The notes: generated by a model not told the origin, from the letters alone. 64,000 bases of DNA from Pasteurella multocida subsp. multocida OH4807 (GCA_000973525.1 CP004391.1:1264001-1328000); one strand, 5' to 3'. Numbered from the stretch's first letter, positions 38,691 through 50,060 are shown. Numbers and translations are program-made.

Positions 38691-41600
38691 ATGAAACCAA
38701 CATATCAGAAAATCATTATTCCCACACTCTCTCTTATTCTTACCTCTTGTGGAGGTGGGAGTGGCAGCGGCAGTGAAAACAGTGCACCTACTGCGTATAA
38801 TCCAGGTGTGACTAGAAATAATAGTTCTCAATCAGACAGTGCTGTTTCAAGTAGTACCCCACACTCAACTGTAGATGCCCCTCTTAATTTAGAATTGAGT
38901 ACAATGCCTAATTCTACTTCCCAAAGTGAAGTGAGTACCAAACCATCCGTATCTTCTTCCAAGACGAGAAAAAATAATTTTGCTCCTGAAGAACATCCAA
39001 ACAGCAAAAATGGCATCTATTCAGTCAGTGATACTTATCAATCAGAACATTCATCTCATTCTAAACAAGGTAATATCTCCCCACCTCACAACTCTACTCA
39101 TAATATCCAGTCATCTGGAACTATCGTATTAAATAGCAATCTGCAATATATCAATGATGAACATGTGGTGAAAGATATTGGTATCATCGACACCTCTTAC
39201 TATCTAAGTGATAGTTTCAAGGATGCTAATGGTAACCAAAGGCTAAAAATACATGACCAATTTTCTGAATTTGATGAAATAACTAATTCTCACGGAACAT
39301 CTGTCGTTGCGGTAATAAATAGATACAATAACACAGCAACTATGTATGCATATAATACACACCATGACTCAAGCTACAAATTTTTAGTCAAAAAAGAAGA
39401 TTATGATAAGGCTCATGCTCAAGGTGTTAGAATTTTTAATAATTCATACGGAGGAGATGCAACACGTGAACCCAAGGCAGGAATAAATGAGAAAAATACT
39501 GTTCAATACGCAAAAAATGATAGTATTTTTGTTTGGGCTGCAGGAAATGAAAACCAAGATCATGGTACACCTCAAGCACTCTATCCGATGATAGATGATA
39601 ATGTAAGAAACGGCTGGATAAGTGTTGCAGAAGTAGAATATGGCAACGGAGTATATGGAACCACAGAACGAAAAAAATATACAGCAACAAGCTCATCGAA
39701 TTATATCGGAGAAAAAGCCAAAAGCTGGGGAATTGCAGCACAGGGGGAATATCACTTCTTATTAAAAAACAAAAATGCCTCCCCAAGTAGCAAACGTAAT
39801 AGTCTTCCAACCATAGGGACGTCTTTCTCTGCACCAAGGGTCACTGCCGCCGCCGCCAATGTCTGGACAAAATTTCCTTGGATGGACCACCACTTAGTCG
39901 TAGTCAGCATCTTATCTACTGCTGATAAACCGGGTACTTTCCTACCTGGTCAAGATGATGGCTGTGGACACTCAGGAATTAAAGAATGTGGTATCCCCAC
40001 GAGCGAGCCTGAATACAAATTCGGCTGGGGATTATTAAACGAAAGACGCGCCTTAAAAGGTCCTGCTCTCTTTGACAAAAGACTCCTTACTAACAAAGAC
40101 GCTAAGTTGTTAACTAACGACGAAATTGAACAGAATAGCAATATTTCAGGTCAAAATAGCTATAAAGATCTGTTAGTCGTCAATTTTGATTTTAGAAATT
40201 ATACCGATAAAGAAAAACTCACTTGGAGTAACGATATCAAAGGCGACGCTGGCATATTAAAACAAGGAAGTGGGACATTATACTTAACAGGTAAAAATGC
40301 ATATCAAGGTAAAACCATTGTTGATGGTGGTGTGCTAGCCATTGGGCACTCACTGACTTCCCCAGTTATCATCAAACCCAATGGCACACTTTTAACGGAA
40401 TTTGCTACACAAAAATATCACAACTCAGCCTCCACCAAAGTCACACTGGGAGAAAGTAAAAATCAATCGAGTACGTCTTCAAGCTATACAGTCAAAAACA
40501 GCGGTTCCCTTAATGTATATGGTGCAGGTTTAACCATTAATGGGGACTATAAAGGAGAGGCAAATTCAAGAATCGTCATCGATATCGATAAATCGACACT
40601 TGATGTCACAGGCACGATGGATATGGGCAATACCAGTAAGATTGTGGCTGATGTGAAAGACTTAAGCGTCAATGGCATTCCTACTCAACAAGCAAAAGAA
40701 AAGAAACTTATCACAGCGCATAAAATTACCAACCATCAACATATCACTTACGCGAAATCAGATAACATCAATCAATACATTGATATTTCTCACTTTTCGC
40801 TCAAAGATGATAAAGAAATCAACGTAACATACAAAAGAAACTCAACACAATATGTATTAAAACGTATTGAACATACCCCGAAAAGTGCCCTACAGACTGC
40901 CAGCAATCTGGATCCTGTGCTAGATAGCTTAGCCAATAGCACAACATATCATCAATATGCACCCAAAGCAGCAAGTTTATTCCATGCGAAACCTGAACGC
41001 TTATCCAAGATTATTGACTCCCTGTCAGGCGAAATTTATGCCTCAACGCAAAGTGCGATGATCAATCAGAATTTAGTCACCAACCAAGTACTCAGCCAAC
41101 GCATTATGTCCGTCACGCATGGCTCAGCAAATGGCTTTTGGGTAGAGGGTATGTATGCCAATAGCAAAATTAACCAACAGGGTTATGCGAGTGCAAACAT
41201 CAAAACGACTGGCTCACAAATAGGTATTGATACACCTCTATCAGATGTGCTTTCTCTCGGTGTTGCTTTTACACAAAGTCACGCAAATGCGGAATTTAAT
41301 CGCGATGCGGGTGAAAGCAAGATAAAAAATATGGGAGCGTTCGTCTACGGTTCTTATCAAATGGATCAGGCTTATCTTGCTACGATTGCAGGAATCAATC
41401 ATGCTAACAGCCGTGTTGATCGGGTTGTTTTTGAGGAGCAAACACAGGCTAAATTTAATAGCCAACTTTATAATTTCTATAATGAAATAGGGACACGACT
41501 CAATCTAGATAGCATTAAGCTCAATCCTTTTATTGCACATTCATTCAACCACATCAACCGTGGTGCATTTAAAGAGACCGTTGCATTTGGTATCAATGCT

Positions 41601-41924
41601 CAAGATAAAACCTATAACATCAACACATTCATGTTAGGACTCAGATCGGATATTGAATTGGATAAGCTAACACTCAACGCTAACATCACACACGCTTACA
41701 CACCACAACACCATCAATTTGGTTTTGATGCCAAATTTACAGGGTTCGATAATCCAATACACATCAAAGGTGCAGAACACAGCAAACATCGCACATGGCT
41801 TGGATTAGGCGCATCTTACGAGTTAATCGATGGGTTTAATTTACAACTGAGCTATCATTTATCCACTCAACAGGGAAAAAAAGAAAATGATGCCATCAAT
41901 TTAGGGGTACTTTACCGCTTCTAA
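38691..41924 (+). CDS. lipoprotein subtilisin-like serine protease autotransporter
   Basis: A 1077-residue type Va secreted protease. The signal peptide ends in a lipobox, LTSC, with lipidated C20, followed by GGGSGSGS and a Ser/Thr/Asn-rich low-complexity linker (about 27-150). The subtilase (S8) domain has a full triad: D167 in GIIDTSY, H201 in SHGTS and S378 in GTSFSAP. A passenger-associated repeat (GILKQGSGTLYLTGKNAYQG, about residue 523) and beta-helix lead to a C-terminal beta-barrel (about 810-1077) ending LYRF. Architecture matches NalP of Neisseria and Ssa1 of Mannheimia: a surface protease that may process other surface proteins and then be released. Ribosome site AGTAGG; single gene. 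Confidence 0.9.
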   Translation: MKPTYQKIIIPTLSLILTSCGGGSGSGSENSAPTAYNPGVTRNNSSQSDSAVSSSTPHSTVDAPLNLELSTMPNSTSQSEVSTKPSVSSSKTRKNNFAPEEHPNSKNGIYSVSDTYQSEHSSHSKQGNISPPHNSTHNIQSSGTIVLNSNLQYINDEHVVKDIGIIDTSYYLSDSFKDANGNQRLKIHDQFSEFDEITNSHGTSVVAVINRYNNTATMYAYNTHHDSSYKFLVKKEDYDKAHAQGVRIFNNSYGGDATREPKAGINEKNTVQYAKNDSIFVWAAGNENQDHGTPQALYPMIDDNVRNGWISVAEVEYGNGVYGTTERKKYTATSSSNYIGEKAKSWGIAAQGEYHFLLKNKNASPSSKRNSLPTIGTSFSAPRVTAAAANVWTKFPWMDHHLVVVSILSTADKPGTFLPGQDDGCGHSGIKECGIPTSEPEYKFGWGLLNERRALKGPALFDKRLLTNKDAKLLTNDEIEQNSNISGQNSYKDLLVVNFDFRNYTDKEKLTWSNDIKGDAGILKQGSGTLYLTGKNAYQGKTIVDGGVLAIGHSLTSPVIIKPNGTLLTEFATQKYHNSASTKVTLGESKNQSSTSSSYTVKNSGSLNVYGAGLTINGDYKGEANSRIVIDIDKSTLDVTGTMDMGNTSKIVADVKDLSVNGIPTQQAKEKKLITAHKITNHQHITYAKSDNINQYIDISHFSLKDDKEINVTYKRNSTQYVLKRIEHTPKSALQTASNLDPVLDSLANSTTYHQYAPKAASLFHAKPERLSKIIDSLSGEIYASTQSAMINQNLVTNQVLSQRIMSVTHGSANGFWVEGMYANSKINQQGYASANIKTTGSQIGIDTPLSDVLSLGVAFTQSHANAEFNRDAGESKIKNMGAFVYGSYQMDQAYLATIAGINHANSRVDRVVFEEQTQAKFNSQLYNFYNEIGTRLNLDSIKLNPFIAHSFNHINRGAFKETVAFGINAQDKTYNINTFMLGLRSDIELDKLTLNANITHAYTPQHHQFGFDAKFTGFDNPIHIKGAEHSKHRTWLGLGASYELIDGFNLQLSYHLSTQQGKKENDAINLGVLYRF

Positions 41925-41995
41925 TGGTGAAAATTCACATCGTTTCAACGCAAATAAAGATCCACATAAAATAAAATGTGGCATCTTATCCAATA

Positions 41996-42054
41996 AAAAA
42001 GTGCGGTCAATTTTTACAGTTTTAAAAACTTGTTTAAAATTGACCGCACTTTTT
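41996..42054. terminator. bidirectional terminator made of two inverted uptake signals
   Basis: Perfect 19-bp arms AAAAAGTGCGGTCAATTTT / AAAATTGACCGCACTTTTT around a 21-base loop. Each arm contains an exact uptake core (41999-42007 plus strand, 42043-42051 minus strand). It lies between convergent autotransporter and pheA genes. Confidence 0.9.
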
Positions 42055-42145
42055 ATTAAATGACACTGTAAAATACTGAATTATTCCCTCAGCCTTGTCT
42101 CTATCCACATGAAAAAATTTTCCTATTTCTTACTATAGTATGTAC

Positions 42146-43309
42146 TTACTGCTCCAACTCAGCAGGCTTAATAATTTCGCTTGGATAGCAACCTAATATT
42201 TTCAAGTAAGTACTATATTGTTTAAGTTCATTTAATGCTTGTTGCGTTTCTGGATGGTGAATGTTTGCTTCAATTTCTAAATAAAACATTTCTTCCCAAG
42301 GTTTGCCATAAATCGGACGTGACTCCAATTTTGTCATGTTAATTTGATATTTTTTAAATACTAATAATGCATCGACTAATGCCCCAGCTTTTTGAGCTGT
42401 ACTCATTAGTAATAAAGTTTTGGTATGAATTTGTGGTGAAACATTCAACGGATTTTTCGCTACAACAATAAAACGCGTAATATTGTTTGATTGGTTAGCA
42501 ATATCGGTCTTCAACACGGTCAATCCATATAATGGACCACCGTCTGCATTCCCTAACGCAGCAATATTCGGCTTATTTAAACTGGCAACGAGTTGCATAG
42601 CATGTGAACTGCTTTCACAATATTCAATATGAACACGATCTAAGCCTTTAATAAATTGACTACATTGTTGAATCACTTGTGGATGGCTATATAGTGTATC
42701 AATTTTGCTCAGTTCTTCTTGACCATTGACTAATACACAATGACGAATAGGATAAGCTAACTCCCCGACTAAAACTAAATCCGTATGTTGCAACAAATCA
42801 TAAACGTCATTAATGGCGCCAGACGTTGTATTCTCAAGTGGAAGCACACCATAATCTGCTTCACCTTGACTCACTTTCTCAAAAATTTCATCAAATGAAC
42901 GGCAACTGAGCTCAACTAATTTTTCCTGATAACGCGTCGCATAATTACGTGCAGCCAGATGAGAATAAGAACCTCGTTTACCTAAAAAAGCAATGTGAAT
43001 GTTTTGCTCACGTTGCGCATTTAATTTTTTTTGCAAATACACTTGCTGTGTTGCAACTGAATCTTCAATAATACGTTGAAAAATCTGAGTAATATATTGC
43101 GGCTCAAGCTGGTAATTTTGTGTTTCCGCAAATTGGATCAACTCTTGTAACAAGTGCTGCTCACGTTCTAAATCACGTAAAGGTTTTTGTGTCATCTCTT
43201 TACTACGTGCCACATCAAAGGCTAAACGATGACGTTCAGATAATAATTTCAGTAGGTTACGATCAACTTGTGTAATTTGTTGACGAATTTCACTTAAATC
43301 AAACGACAT
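42146..43309 (-). CDS. pheA: bifunctional chorismate mutase / prephenate dehydratase
   Basis: Makes phenylpyruvate from chorismate for phenylalanine synthesis. The 387-residue protein has an AroQ chorismate mutase domain (1-90; [11 protein letters not shown]) and a prephenate dehydratase domain (from about 105; [27 protein letters not shown]). A C-terminal ACT domain with the feedback motif [17 protein letters not shown] completes it. No leader-peptide attenuator was noticed upstream. Confidence 0.97.
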   Translation of the reverse strand: MSFDLSEIRQQITQVDRNLLKLLSERHRLAFDVARSKEMTQKPLRDLEREQHLLQELIQFAETQNYQLEPQYITQIFQRIIEDSVATQQVYLQKKLNAQREQNIHIAFLGKRGSYSHLAARNYATRYQEKLVELSCRSFDEIFEKVSQGEADYGVLPLENTTSGAINDVYDLLQHTDLVLVGELAYPIRHCVLVNGQEELSKIDTLYSHPQVIQQCSQFIKGLDRVHIEYCESSSHAMQLVASLNKPNIAALGNADGGPLYGLTVLKTDIANQSNNITRFIVVAKNPLNVSPQIHTKTLLLMSTAQKAGALVDALLVFKKYQINMTKLESRPIYGKPWEEMFYLEIEANIHHPETQQALNELKQYSTYLKILGCYPSEIIKPAELEQ

Positions 43310-43365
43310 ATTTCTTTCCTATCTCAAATCAACAATTAGTAAAATTTGACCGCACAGAATACAGA

Positions 43366-44520
43366 TTACAACGCACTATATAAAATTTCTTTAACAGCCT
43401 GGCGATCTAAGTTTTGATGCTCCCCCAAGTTATAACATTGGTGCACCGCTAATCTGTCTAAAATAACAGAAAATTGACTATCATCAATAGCGTAATCACG
43501 AAAACGTGTTTTTACTCCCATCTGTTCAAAAAACTCGCGAGTTCGTTCGATAGCCACTTGCACAGCCTCTTCTTGATCCTGTCCATCATATCCCCAAATA
43601 CGCTGAGCAAATTGAACAAGTTTTTCACGTTTTTGTGCTTTTTGATGCGTCATGAGCGCAGGCACAACTAACGCCAACGTTTGAGCATGATCTAGCCCAT
43701 AGATTGCCGTCATTTCGTGTCCAATGGCATGAGAAGCCCAATCTTGTGGTACGCCTACCCCCAAAAGATCATTTAGCGCCATGGTTGCAGCCCACATAAT
43801 ATTCGCTCTTGCATCATAGTCCATTGGGTTCTCAAGCACTTTCGGTCCTTCTTCAATTAATGTATGAAATACGCCCTCAGCAAAACGATCTTGGATCTTC
43901 GCATTGACGGGATAAGTCATATATTGTTCGAAAGTATGTACAAATGCATCAACAACGCCGTTAGCAGTCTGTTTAGCTGGAAGTGAATATGTTGTGGTTG
44001 GATCCAAAACTGCAAAAACAGGGCGTATTAACGGCGATGAAAACGCCAGTTTTTCTGCGCGTTGTTGATGGCTAATGACTGCATAAGCATTCATTTCTGA
44101 CCCTGTAGCAGATAAAGTCATAATCGTGCCAATTGGTAAAACACGTTTAACTGGGGCATGTTTCGCTAAAATATCCCAAGGTTCGCCATTAAAATGAACC
44201 GCACTTGCAATAAATTTACTGCCATCTAATACAGAACCTCCACCTACTGCCAAAATAAAATCTAATTTTTCTTGTTTCACTAATGCAACAGCCTTCATTA
44301 ACGTTTCATAAGTTGGGTTAGGTTCAATCCCACTAAATTCAAGCCAATAGTATCCCTCTAATGCTCGCTTGACCTGTGCAAACACTCCATTTCTTTTTAC
44401 ACTGCCGCTTCCCGTTGTCACTAAAATACGCGAGTTTGCAGGAATATGTTCAGAAATAGACGATATCTGCCCCTGACCAAATAAGGCGATTGTCGGTAAC
44501 TGAAATGAAAAATTAAACAT
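43366..44520 (-). CDS. yqhD: iron-type NADPH alcohol/aldehyde dehydrogenase, YqhD-like
   Basis: A 384-residue group III metal-dependent dehydrogenase, close in pattern to E. coli YqhD, an NADPH-dependent aldehyde reductase acting on short-chain and lipid-peroxidation aldehydes. Visible are GSGSV and AVGGGSVLDGSKFIA (cofactor binding), and metal ligands in NGVVDAFVHT and the GHEMTAIYGLDHAQT segment. It lies between lpxC and pheA on the same strand but is separated from lpxC by a terminator, so it is probably its own unit. Confidence 0.9.
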   Translation of the reverse strand: MFNFSFQLPTIALFGQGQISSISEHIPANSRILVTTGSGSVKRNGVFAQVKRALEGYYWLEFSGIEPNPTYETLMKAVALVKQEKLDFILAVGGGSVLDGSKFIASAVHFNGEPWDILAKHAPVKRVLPIGTIMTLSATGSEMNAYAVISHQQRAEKLAFSSPLIRPVFAVLDPTTTYSLPAKQTANGVVDAFVHTFEQYMTYPVNAKIQDRFAEGVFHTLIEEGPKVLENPMDYDARANIMWAATMALNDLLGVGVPQDWASHAIGHEMTAIYGLDHAQTLALVVPALMTHQKAQKREKLVQFAQRIWGYDGQDQEEAVQVAIERTREFFEQMGVKTRFRDYAIDDSQFSVILDRLAVHQCYNLGEHQNLDRQAVKEILYSAL

Positions 44521-44638
44521 AATTGCTCTCTTTGAATTAAAAATAATGAGTGGATAGAAACGTAAAATTTAATTTCGTTTTAATCGTTCATCTCCATTAA
44601 ATAGCGTGATGATCTAGTGAACGATACTCTTAGAAAAC

Positions 44639-44673
44639 AAAAAAGCTATACTTCGTTACAAAGTATAGCTTTT
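44639..44673 (-). terminator. intrinsic terminator of the dcw operon after lpxC
   Basis: On the minus strand, stem AAGCTATACTT / AAGTATAGCTT with a 7-base loop followed by TTTTTT, starting 17 bases after the lpxC stop. It closes the long cell-division cluster. Confidence 0.88.
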
Positions 44674-44689
44674 CATCGCGGTATGTGAA

Positions 44690-45607
44690 TTAGATCAACA
44701 CTTGCGTTGGTGCAGCATAGCCCTGTGGTACAGTTTGTTTGTCTTCAAATGTGACAAACTCCCATGCATCTTGATTTGCTAATACGGCACGTAATAACTT
44801 ATTATTTAAACCATGTCCTGATTTATAGGCTTTAAAATCACCAATAATGTTATACCCTGCCATGTATAAATCACCAATTGCATCTAACATTTTGTGACGG
44901 ACTAATTCGTCTTTAAAACGTAAACCATCTTCATTAAGAATACGGTAGTCATCTAATACAATCGCATTATCTAAACTTCCACCTAATGCAAGCCCCTGTG
45001 ATTGAAGATATTCAATATCTTTCATAAAACCAAACGTTCTCGCACGGCTAATTTGTTGAACAAAGGCTTGCGCAGAAAAATCCATCACATAATTACGCAC
45101 ATCTTTACCAATCGCAGGATGTTCAAAATCAATAGTAAAGTCTAAACGGAAGCCATTATATGGTGTAAATTCTGCCCATTTATCTCCGTCTTCAACACGG
45201 ACTTTTTGTTTAATGCGAATAAATTTCTTCGCGGCTTGTTGTTCTTCAATACCAGCATCAAGCAAAAGATAGATAAATGGACTCGCGCTTCCATCCATGA
45301 TCGGAATCTCTGGCGCATCCACTTCAATGATGACGTTATCAATACCCAAACCAGCCAATGCTGCGTTTAAGTGTTCTACCGTCGAAATACGCACACCTTC
45401 TTCATTTACTAAACAAGTACAAAGCATCGTGTCACGTACTGCATTAGCATTTGCAGGAAACGTGACGGGTGGATTCAAGTCTGTACGACAATAAATCACC
45501 CCTGTGTTTGGCATCGCAGGACGTAACGTTAACGTAACCTTATTCCCACTATGTAACCCCACACCCGTGACTTTAATGCTTTGTTTTAATGTTCTTTGTT
45601 TAATCAT
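44690..45607 (-). CDS. lpxC: UDP-3-O-acyl-N-acetylglucosamine deacetylase
   Basis: Zinc deacetylase of the first committed step of lipid A synthesis. The 305-residue protein shows the zinc ligands in [10 protein letters not shown] (His near 79) and [15 protein letters not shown] (His/Asp near 238 and 242), and the C-terminal catalytic histidine in SGHGLNN. Last gene of the dcw cluster, as in E. coli. Confidence 0.98.
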   Translation of the reverse strand: MIKQRTLKQSIKVTGVGLHSGNKVTLTLRPAMPNTGVIYCRTDLNPPVTFPANANAVRDTMLCTCLVNEEGVRISTVEHLNAALAGLGIDNVIIEVDAPEIPIMDGSASPFIYLLLDAGIEEQQAAKKFIRIKQKVRVEDGDKWAEFTPYNGFRLDFTIDFEHPAIGKDVRNYVMDFSAQAFVQQISRARTFGFMKDIEYLQSQGLALGGSLDNAIVLDDYRILNEDGLRFKDELVRHKMLDAIGDLYMAGYNIIGDFKAYKSGHGLNNKLLRAVLANQDAWEFVTFEDKQTVPQGYAAPTQVLI

Positions 45608-45652
45608 ATTTTTCTCTTAACTTATTGCACTGACAACAAGATTAATTTCAAA

Positions 45653-46957
45653 TTACTTATCTGTATTGCGGATGAAATTTTGTACATTAAACAAATTTTC
45701 ATCTTTTTGCAAGTTATTCACCGGACGAGCTGTAATTGGTGTATCCAAAATGCTTGTCTTAGTTAAATCTGTTGGACGTGGTGGAACATGACTCGGTTGA
45801 GTACCGTAACCCTGCGTTGCAGTGTGATTACCACTTAAGTTTGCCGGTTGCAATGGTCTAGATTCGCCAACAGTATGCTGAATTGGTTGTTGCTGACGGT
45901 GCATAGGTGGCACTTCTGGAGTCTCAATATCACCAATACCTGTTGCAACAATTGTGACACGGATTTCATCAACCATCTCAGGTACTAATGTGGTGCCAAT
46001 AACAACGGTAGCTTCTTCTGAAGCAAACTCTGCAACAGTCTGACCAACCACGTTAAATTCATCCAAGCCAAGATCCATCCCCGATGTAATATTGACTAAT
46101 ACTCCTTTCGCACCAGAAAGATCAACACGTTCTAATAAATCACTTTTCACCGCAATACGAGTCGCTTCTTCTGCACGCCCCTCACCTGCTGAACCTTTGC
46201 AAGAACCAAAACCAATCATGGCTTGCCCCATTTCAGACATCACAGTACGTACGTCCGCAAAGTCAACGTTGATTAAACCTGGCGAGGTAATCATGTCTGA
46301 AATACCCGTTACAGAATTGCGTAATACATCATTAGCTGCAGAGAAAGCTTGGAGCAAGGTTGCATTTTTCGGTAATGCTTTCGCTAATTGCTCATTTGGA
46401 ATAATAATCAGAGAATCGACGTGTTTTGACAGTTCTTTAATGCCCATTTCAGCAAACAACATACGTTTTTTGCCTTCAAATGAGAATGGTTTAGTGACGA
46501 CAGCAACGGTTAGAATACCCAATTCTTTTGCAATTTGCGCAACGATTGGAGCTGCTCCAGTTCCTGTACCACCGCCCATACCTGCTGCGATGAAAACCAT
46601 ATCTGCCCCTTCAAGCATTGCTCGAATCGCTTCTTGGTCATCCTCAGCCGCTTTACGTCCAACATTGGGATTCGCACCTGCACCTAAACCTTTTGTTGTT
46701 GAACCACCGATTTGTACCGTCTGTTGAACTTGGCTTTTACGTAATGCCTGAGCATCAGTATTCACAGCGTAAAAAATAATTTTACCATGCTCATCTGAGT
46801 TCATGACTGCTTCGTCTAATAGTGTGCCACCAAGATCATTTTTAACCATACTGGCGACCATATGGTTCACGGCGTTACCGCCACCGCCGCCGACGCCCAC
46901 CACTTTGATGAGAGCGCCGTCCATTTCACCAAGATCGTAATCTACTGGTTCAAACAT
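45653..46957 (-). CDS. ftsZ: cell division protein FtsZ
   Basis: Tubulin-like GTPase that forms the Z ring. The 434-residue protein has [14 protein letters not shown] at about 21-33, the GTP signature [10 protein letters not shown] and T7-loop [10 protein letters not shown]. The C-terminal tail ends in a conserved peptide ([12 protein letters not shown]) for FtsA/ZipA binding. Compared with E. coli, about 19 extra residues are inserted between NHMV and FYAVNTD (near 36-61). Confidence 0.98.
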   Translation of the reverse strand: MFEPVDYDLGEMDGALIKVVGVGGGGGNAVNHMVASMVKNDLGGTLLDEAVMNSDEHGKIIFYAVNTDAQALRKSQVQQTVQIGGSTTKGLGAGANPNVGRKAAEDDQEAIRAMLEGADMVFIAAGMGGGTGTGAAPIVAQIAKELGILTVAVVTKPFSFEGKKRMLFAEMGIKELSKHVDSLIIIPNEQLAKALPKNATLLQAFSAANDVLRNSVTGISDMITSPGLINVDFADVRTVMSEMGQAMIGFGSCKGSAGEGRAEEATRIAVKSDLLERVDLSGAKGVLVNITSGMDLGLDEFNVVGQTVAEFASEEATVVIGTTLVPEMVDEIRVTIVATGIGDIETPEVPPMHRQQQPIQHTVGESRPLQPANLSGNHTATQGYGTQPSHVPPRPTDLTKTSILDTPITARPVNNLQKDENLFNVQNFIRNTDK

Positions 46958-47041
46958 ATTTATTCTCCGTCAATGCTAATTCTCTGCAAGCACATTATTA
47001 AAACTTAAATATTTCTTATTGTAGATGAAAAATCGAAATTC

Positions 47042-48322
47042 TCAAAATTCTGAACCTACTTTCTTTGCAAATTTTTTCATTCCTGACCACAAAGAACCAA
47101 GAAATCCACTTTCATTGCTATACGCATCGTTAATCGGGCTTTCATCATTACTGCTGTATTCATATTGCAGTAAGCCAAGGACTGTTGAATATTGTGGCTT
47201 TTTCTCAACTAAATGTGTCACTCCTGCAATATTCAATGGGTTACCAATACGTACATGTAAACCAAAAACATCAGTGGCACATTCTTTCAAATCTTTAATT
47301 TGTGCCCCCCCTCCAGTGATCACAATCCCCGCAATCAGCTCAAATTTCATTTGCTTACTTTCCATGTCATATTTAAGCTGAATTAACTCGTCTTTCACTA
47401 ATTCCAGAATTTCTCTATAACGTCCAGCCGTCACCATTGACAAACGGGCTTTAGAACAGCGCTCAATCACGCTACCATCGATACTCATCACATCAAATTG
47501 TTCCTCTGGATTTTGTCTTGGCGGACTGACAGCACTTCCATATTTCACTTTAATGTTCTCTGCTTCAATACGCGATGTCGTTAAATCATAAGCAATATCA
47601 TCCGTTACACGATTACCCGCATAAGGAATCACTTTACTAAAACGCAATGATCCATTGGTATACAACATGACTTCCATTGTGCCAGCGCCGAAGTCAATTA
47701 AACAAACACCCAAATCCTTCTCATCTTCAGTTAAAACAGAATGACTCGTCGCAATACCAGAGAAAATCACTTTATCAATTTTTAACTTACACCGTTCGAC
47801 AGCCTGACGTAAATTATTTAGCCAATCTTGATGACAAGCAATTAAGTGAACATTGGATGTTAAACGCCCACCTTGGAAACCAAGCGGATTTTTGATATTT
47901 TTTTGTTGGTCAACTGCATATTCTTGTGGCAAACGATGTAAAACCGCTAATCCCTCTGGCATTTTGATTGAGCTAGCCGTATGTAACGCAGCATCAATAT
48001 CATCTTGCGTCACTTCTCCATCCGCGATCGGTGCAGCACCACTGTCATTCCAGCTTTGAATATGCTGTCCTGTAATCGCTAATGTCACACTAATAATTTC
48101 ACAATCTGCAACGGATTCTGCAAGTTCAATCGCACGTTGAACAGAAGTGACCACAGCATTTAAGTCTGTAATATTTCCTTTATCAATCCCTTTAGCTGGG
48201 CAACTTCCCACCCCAAGAATATTGACGACACCATCAGGTAAAAGTTCGCCAACTAAAGCCACGACTTTAGAGGTACCGACTTCCAATCCAACAATAATTT
48301 TCGATTCCACAATTTTTGCCAT
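47042..48322 (-). CDS. ftsA: cell division protein FtsA
   Basis: Actin-like ATPase that tethers FtsZ to the inner membrane. The 426-residue product has [14 protein letters not shown] near the N-terminus (phosphate 1), the [14 protein letters not shown] phosphate-2 motif, [11 protein letters not shown] (adenosine site) and a C-terminal amphipathic helix ([17 protein letters not shown]) for membrane binding. Between ftsQ and ftsZ as usual. Confidence 0.98.
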   Translation of the reverse strand: MAKIVESKIIVGLEVGTSKVVALVGELLPDGVVNILGVGSCPAKGIDKGNITDLNAVVTSVQRAIELAESVADCEIISVTLAITGQHIQSWNDSGAAPIADGEVTQDDIDAALHTASSIKMPEGLAVLHRLPQEYAVDQQKNIKNPLGFQGGRLTSNVHLIACHQDWLNNLRQAVERCKLKIDKVIFSGIATSHSVLTEDEKDLGVCLIDFGAGTMEVMLYTNGSLRFSKVIPYAGNRVTDDIAYDLTTSRIEAENIKVKYGSAVSPPRQNPEEQFDVMSIDGSVIERCSKARLSMVTAGRYREILELVKDELIQLKYDMESKQMKFELIAGIVITGGGAQIKDLKECATDVFGLHVRIGNPLNIAGVTHLVEKKPQYSTVLGLLQYEYSSNDESPINDAYSNESGFLGSLWSGMKKFAKKVGSEF

Positions 48323-48345
48323 TTTTATTACTTCATATCATCTAA

Positions 48346-49122
48346 TTAATGTGTGTCAGCATCGGCAAAACCTACTGCTGCACCAACACGATACCTCAAA
48401 TCAACATAAGATAATTTCTTATTTTCTGGGATTTCTATTTGCGGATAAATTGTTACAAAACGGTCAAGTTTTGCTTTCCACTCACCTCTGCCTAATTTTA
48501 ATACAAGATCATTATCAAGTACAATTTGCCATGCACCACGATCATCGATTGCGACCGCTTTCAGCACCAGCCCTTTTTCTTTTAAATTCGCCTCGACTAA
48601 TGTCCAAGCCTCAAGCACTTTCTCACTTTGATAATCAGGTCCAGATAAATGAGGTAAGTTTTTATCTTTTAACTTGTCAAAAGGTAGTTGGAAAATTACC
48701 CCGTCACGAGATAAAAATTCACCCTCATTCCAAATTGCTATTGGCGTATATTCTGCCAGAGCAATACTTAATTTATCTGGCCAAATTTTACGAACGACCG
48801 CACCCTTAATCCAAGGCATGGTTTCAATTTGTTCACGAACCAGATCAATATCTTGCCCGAAAAAACCTTTTAAATCCCCCATTTTTACGACAACATCACG
48901 AATATCGTCATAAGTAGTAAATGTGGGTGTACCCGTTAGAATAAATGCACTGATCGGTTTATCATCTAGCTTTTCCATTAAAGTTTGCCAGTTAGTATAA
49001 GCATAAAAAAACACGGCCAAAAAACATAACGCACTCGCCAATTTAACATTCTTAATAAAGAGATCTCGTGAGTCACTTGCTTTTTTTATGCCTTGTGTTG
49101 TTTTACGTTTTAGGCCTCTCAT
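48346..49122 (-). CDS. ftsQ: cell division protein FtsQ
   Basis: Bitopic inner-membrane protein of the FtsQLB complex that licenses septal wall synthesis. The 258-residue product has a basic cytoplasmic tail, one transmembrane helix (about 27-46), a POTRA domain ([19 protein letters not shown]) and the FtsQ beta domain ([20 protein letters not shown]). Its ATG overlaps the ddlB stop by 4 bp (ATGA). Confidence 0.95.
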   Translation of the reverse strand: MRGLKRKTTQGIKKASDSRDLFIKNVKLASALCFLAVFFYAYTNWQTLMEKLDDKPISAFILTGTPTFTTYDDIRDVVVKMGDLKGFFGQDIDLVREQIETMPWIKGAVVRKIWPDKLSIALAEYTPIAIWNEGEFLSRDGVIFQLPFDKLKDKNLPHLSGPDYQSEKVLEAWTLVEANLKEKGLVLKAVAIDDRGAWQIVLDNDLVLKLGRGEWKAKLDRFVTIYPQIEIPENKKLSYVDLRYRVGAAVGFADADTH

Positions 49123-50060
49123 TCAGCACTTAACTCCAAAATTTTGACAACTAACTGCTCGAAAGAATAGCCGACTGTTGCAGCAGACTTCGGAAATAAA
49201 CTGTGGCTTGTCATACCTGGATTAGTATTCACTTCAACTAGACGAAATTCACCTTTATCATCTTGCATCACATCAATTCGACTCCAGCCACGGCAACCCA
49301 CTACATCATAAGCACGCTTTACTAATTGTTTAAGTTCTTCTTCACGTGCTGGCGTTAACCCTGATGGACAAAAATACTGTGTATTATCTGAAAGATATTT
49401 TGCTTCATAATCATAAAACTCGCCTTCTGGTACAATACGAATAGATGGCAAAACTTCGTTATCTAATACAGGAACTGTTAATTCATCTCCCGATAGCCAT
49501 TCTTCAATTAACACGGTTTCATCATATTTTAGTGCAAAATCGACCGCACTTTTGAGTTCATCAACGGTTTTTACTTTCGTTAAGCCGACGCTAGAACCTT
49601 CTAATGACGGTTTGACCATCAATGGCAAGCCTAATTTTTCGACAACAGCAGTGGGATTAAGTTCTTCAACATTCGCTTTTGTCACAATTTCCATCTCTGC
49701 GACGGGTAAACCAAACGCTTTCCACAGCATTTTAGTCCGCATCTTATCCATTGTGAGTGCCGAAGCCATGACACCACACCCCGTATAAGGCATTCCGATT
49801 TGCTCTAATAGCCCTTGCATCGTGCCATCTTCGCCACCTCGTCCATGCAAAATATTAAAAACACGTTCAAAGCCATGTTCTTTCAAACTCGCGACTGGGA
49901 AATATTTGGGATCAATCGGATGCGCATCGAATCCCTGGCTTAATAGCGCATTTAATACCGCTTGACCTGAATTTAACGAGACCTCACGCTCTGCCGAGGT
50001 TCCTCCCAATAACACCGCAATTTTTTGTTCTTTCAATGCTTTTTTCATCTTATTATCCAT
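49119..50060 (-). CDS. ddlB: D-alanine--D-alanine ligase B
   Basis: Joins two D-alanines for the peptidoglycan stem. ATP-grasp enzyme with [17 protein letters not shown] near the N-terminus, [18 protein letters not shown] and the metal-binding [14 protein letters not shown]. The start chosen is the ATG at 50060 (313 residues), which overlaps the murC stop as TAATG; an ATG at 50048 (309 residues) is equally plausible. An earlier TTG inside murC is unlikely. Confidence 0.96.
   Translation of the reverse strand: MDNKMKKALKEQKIAVLLGGTSAEREVSLNSGQAVLNALLSQGFDAHPIDPKYFPVASLKEHGFERVFNILHGRGGEDGTMQGLLEQIGMPYTGCGVMASALTMDKMRTKMLWKAFGLPVAEMEIVTKANVEELNPTAVVEKLGLPLMVKPSLEGSSVGLTKVKTVDELKSAVDFALKYDETVLIEEWLSGDELTVPVLDNEVLPSIRIVPEGEFYDYEAKYLSDNTQYFCPSGLTPAREEELKQLVKRAYDVVGCRGWSRIDVMQDDKGEFRLVEVNTNPGMTSHSLFPKSAATVGYSFEQLVVKILELSAE

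Noticed and set aside
38745-38780. Possible phase-variable G tract after the autotransporter lipobox
   Set aside because: The stretch (GGAGGTGGGAGTGGCAGCGG) has no homopolymer longer than three and no perfect tandem repeat, so slippage switching is unlikely.
46092-46727. 211-codon open frame antisense to ftsZ
   Set aside because: Shadow of a strongly conserved gene; low-complexity composition, no ribosome site and no family resemblance.
48147-48809. 220-codon open frame antisense to ftsA/ftsQ
   Set aside because: Covers two conserved genes on the other strand and shows no recognisable protein features.
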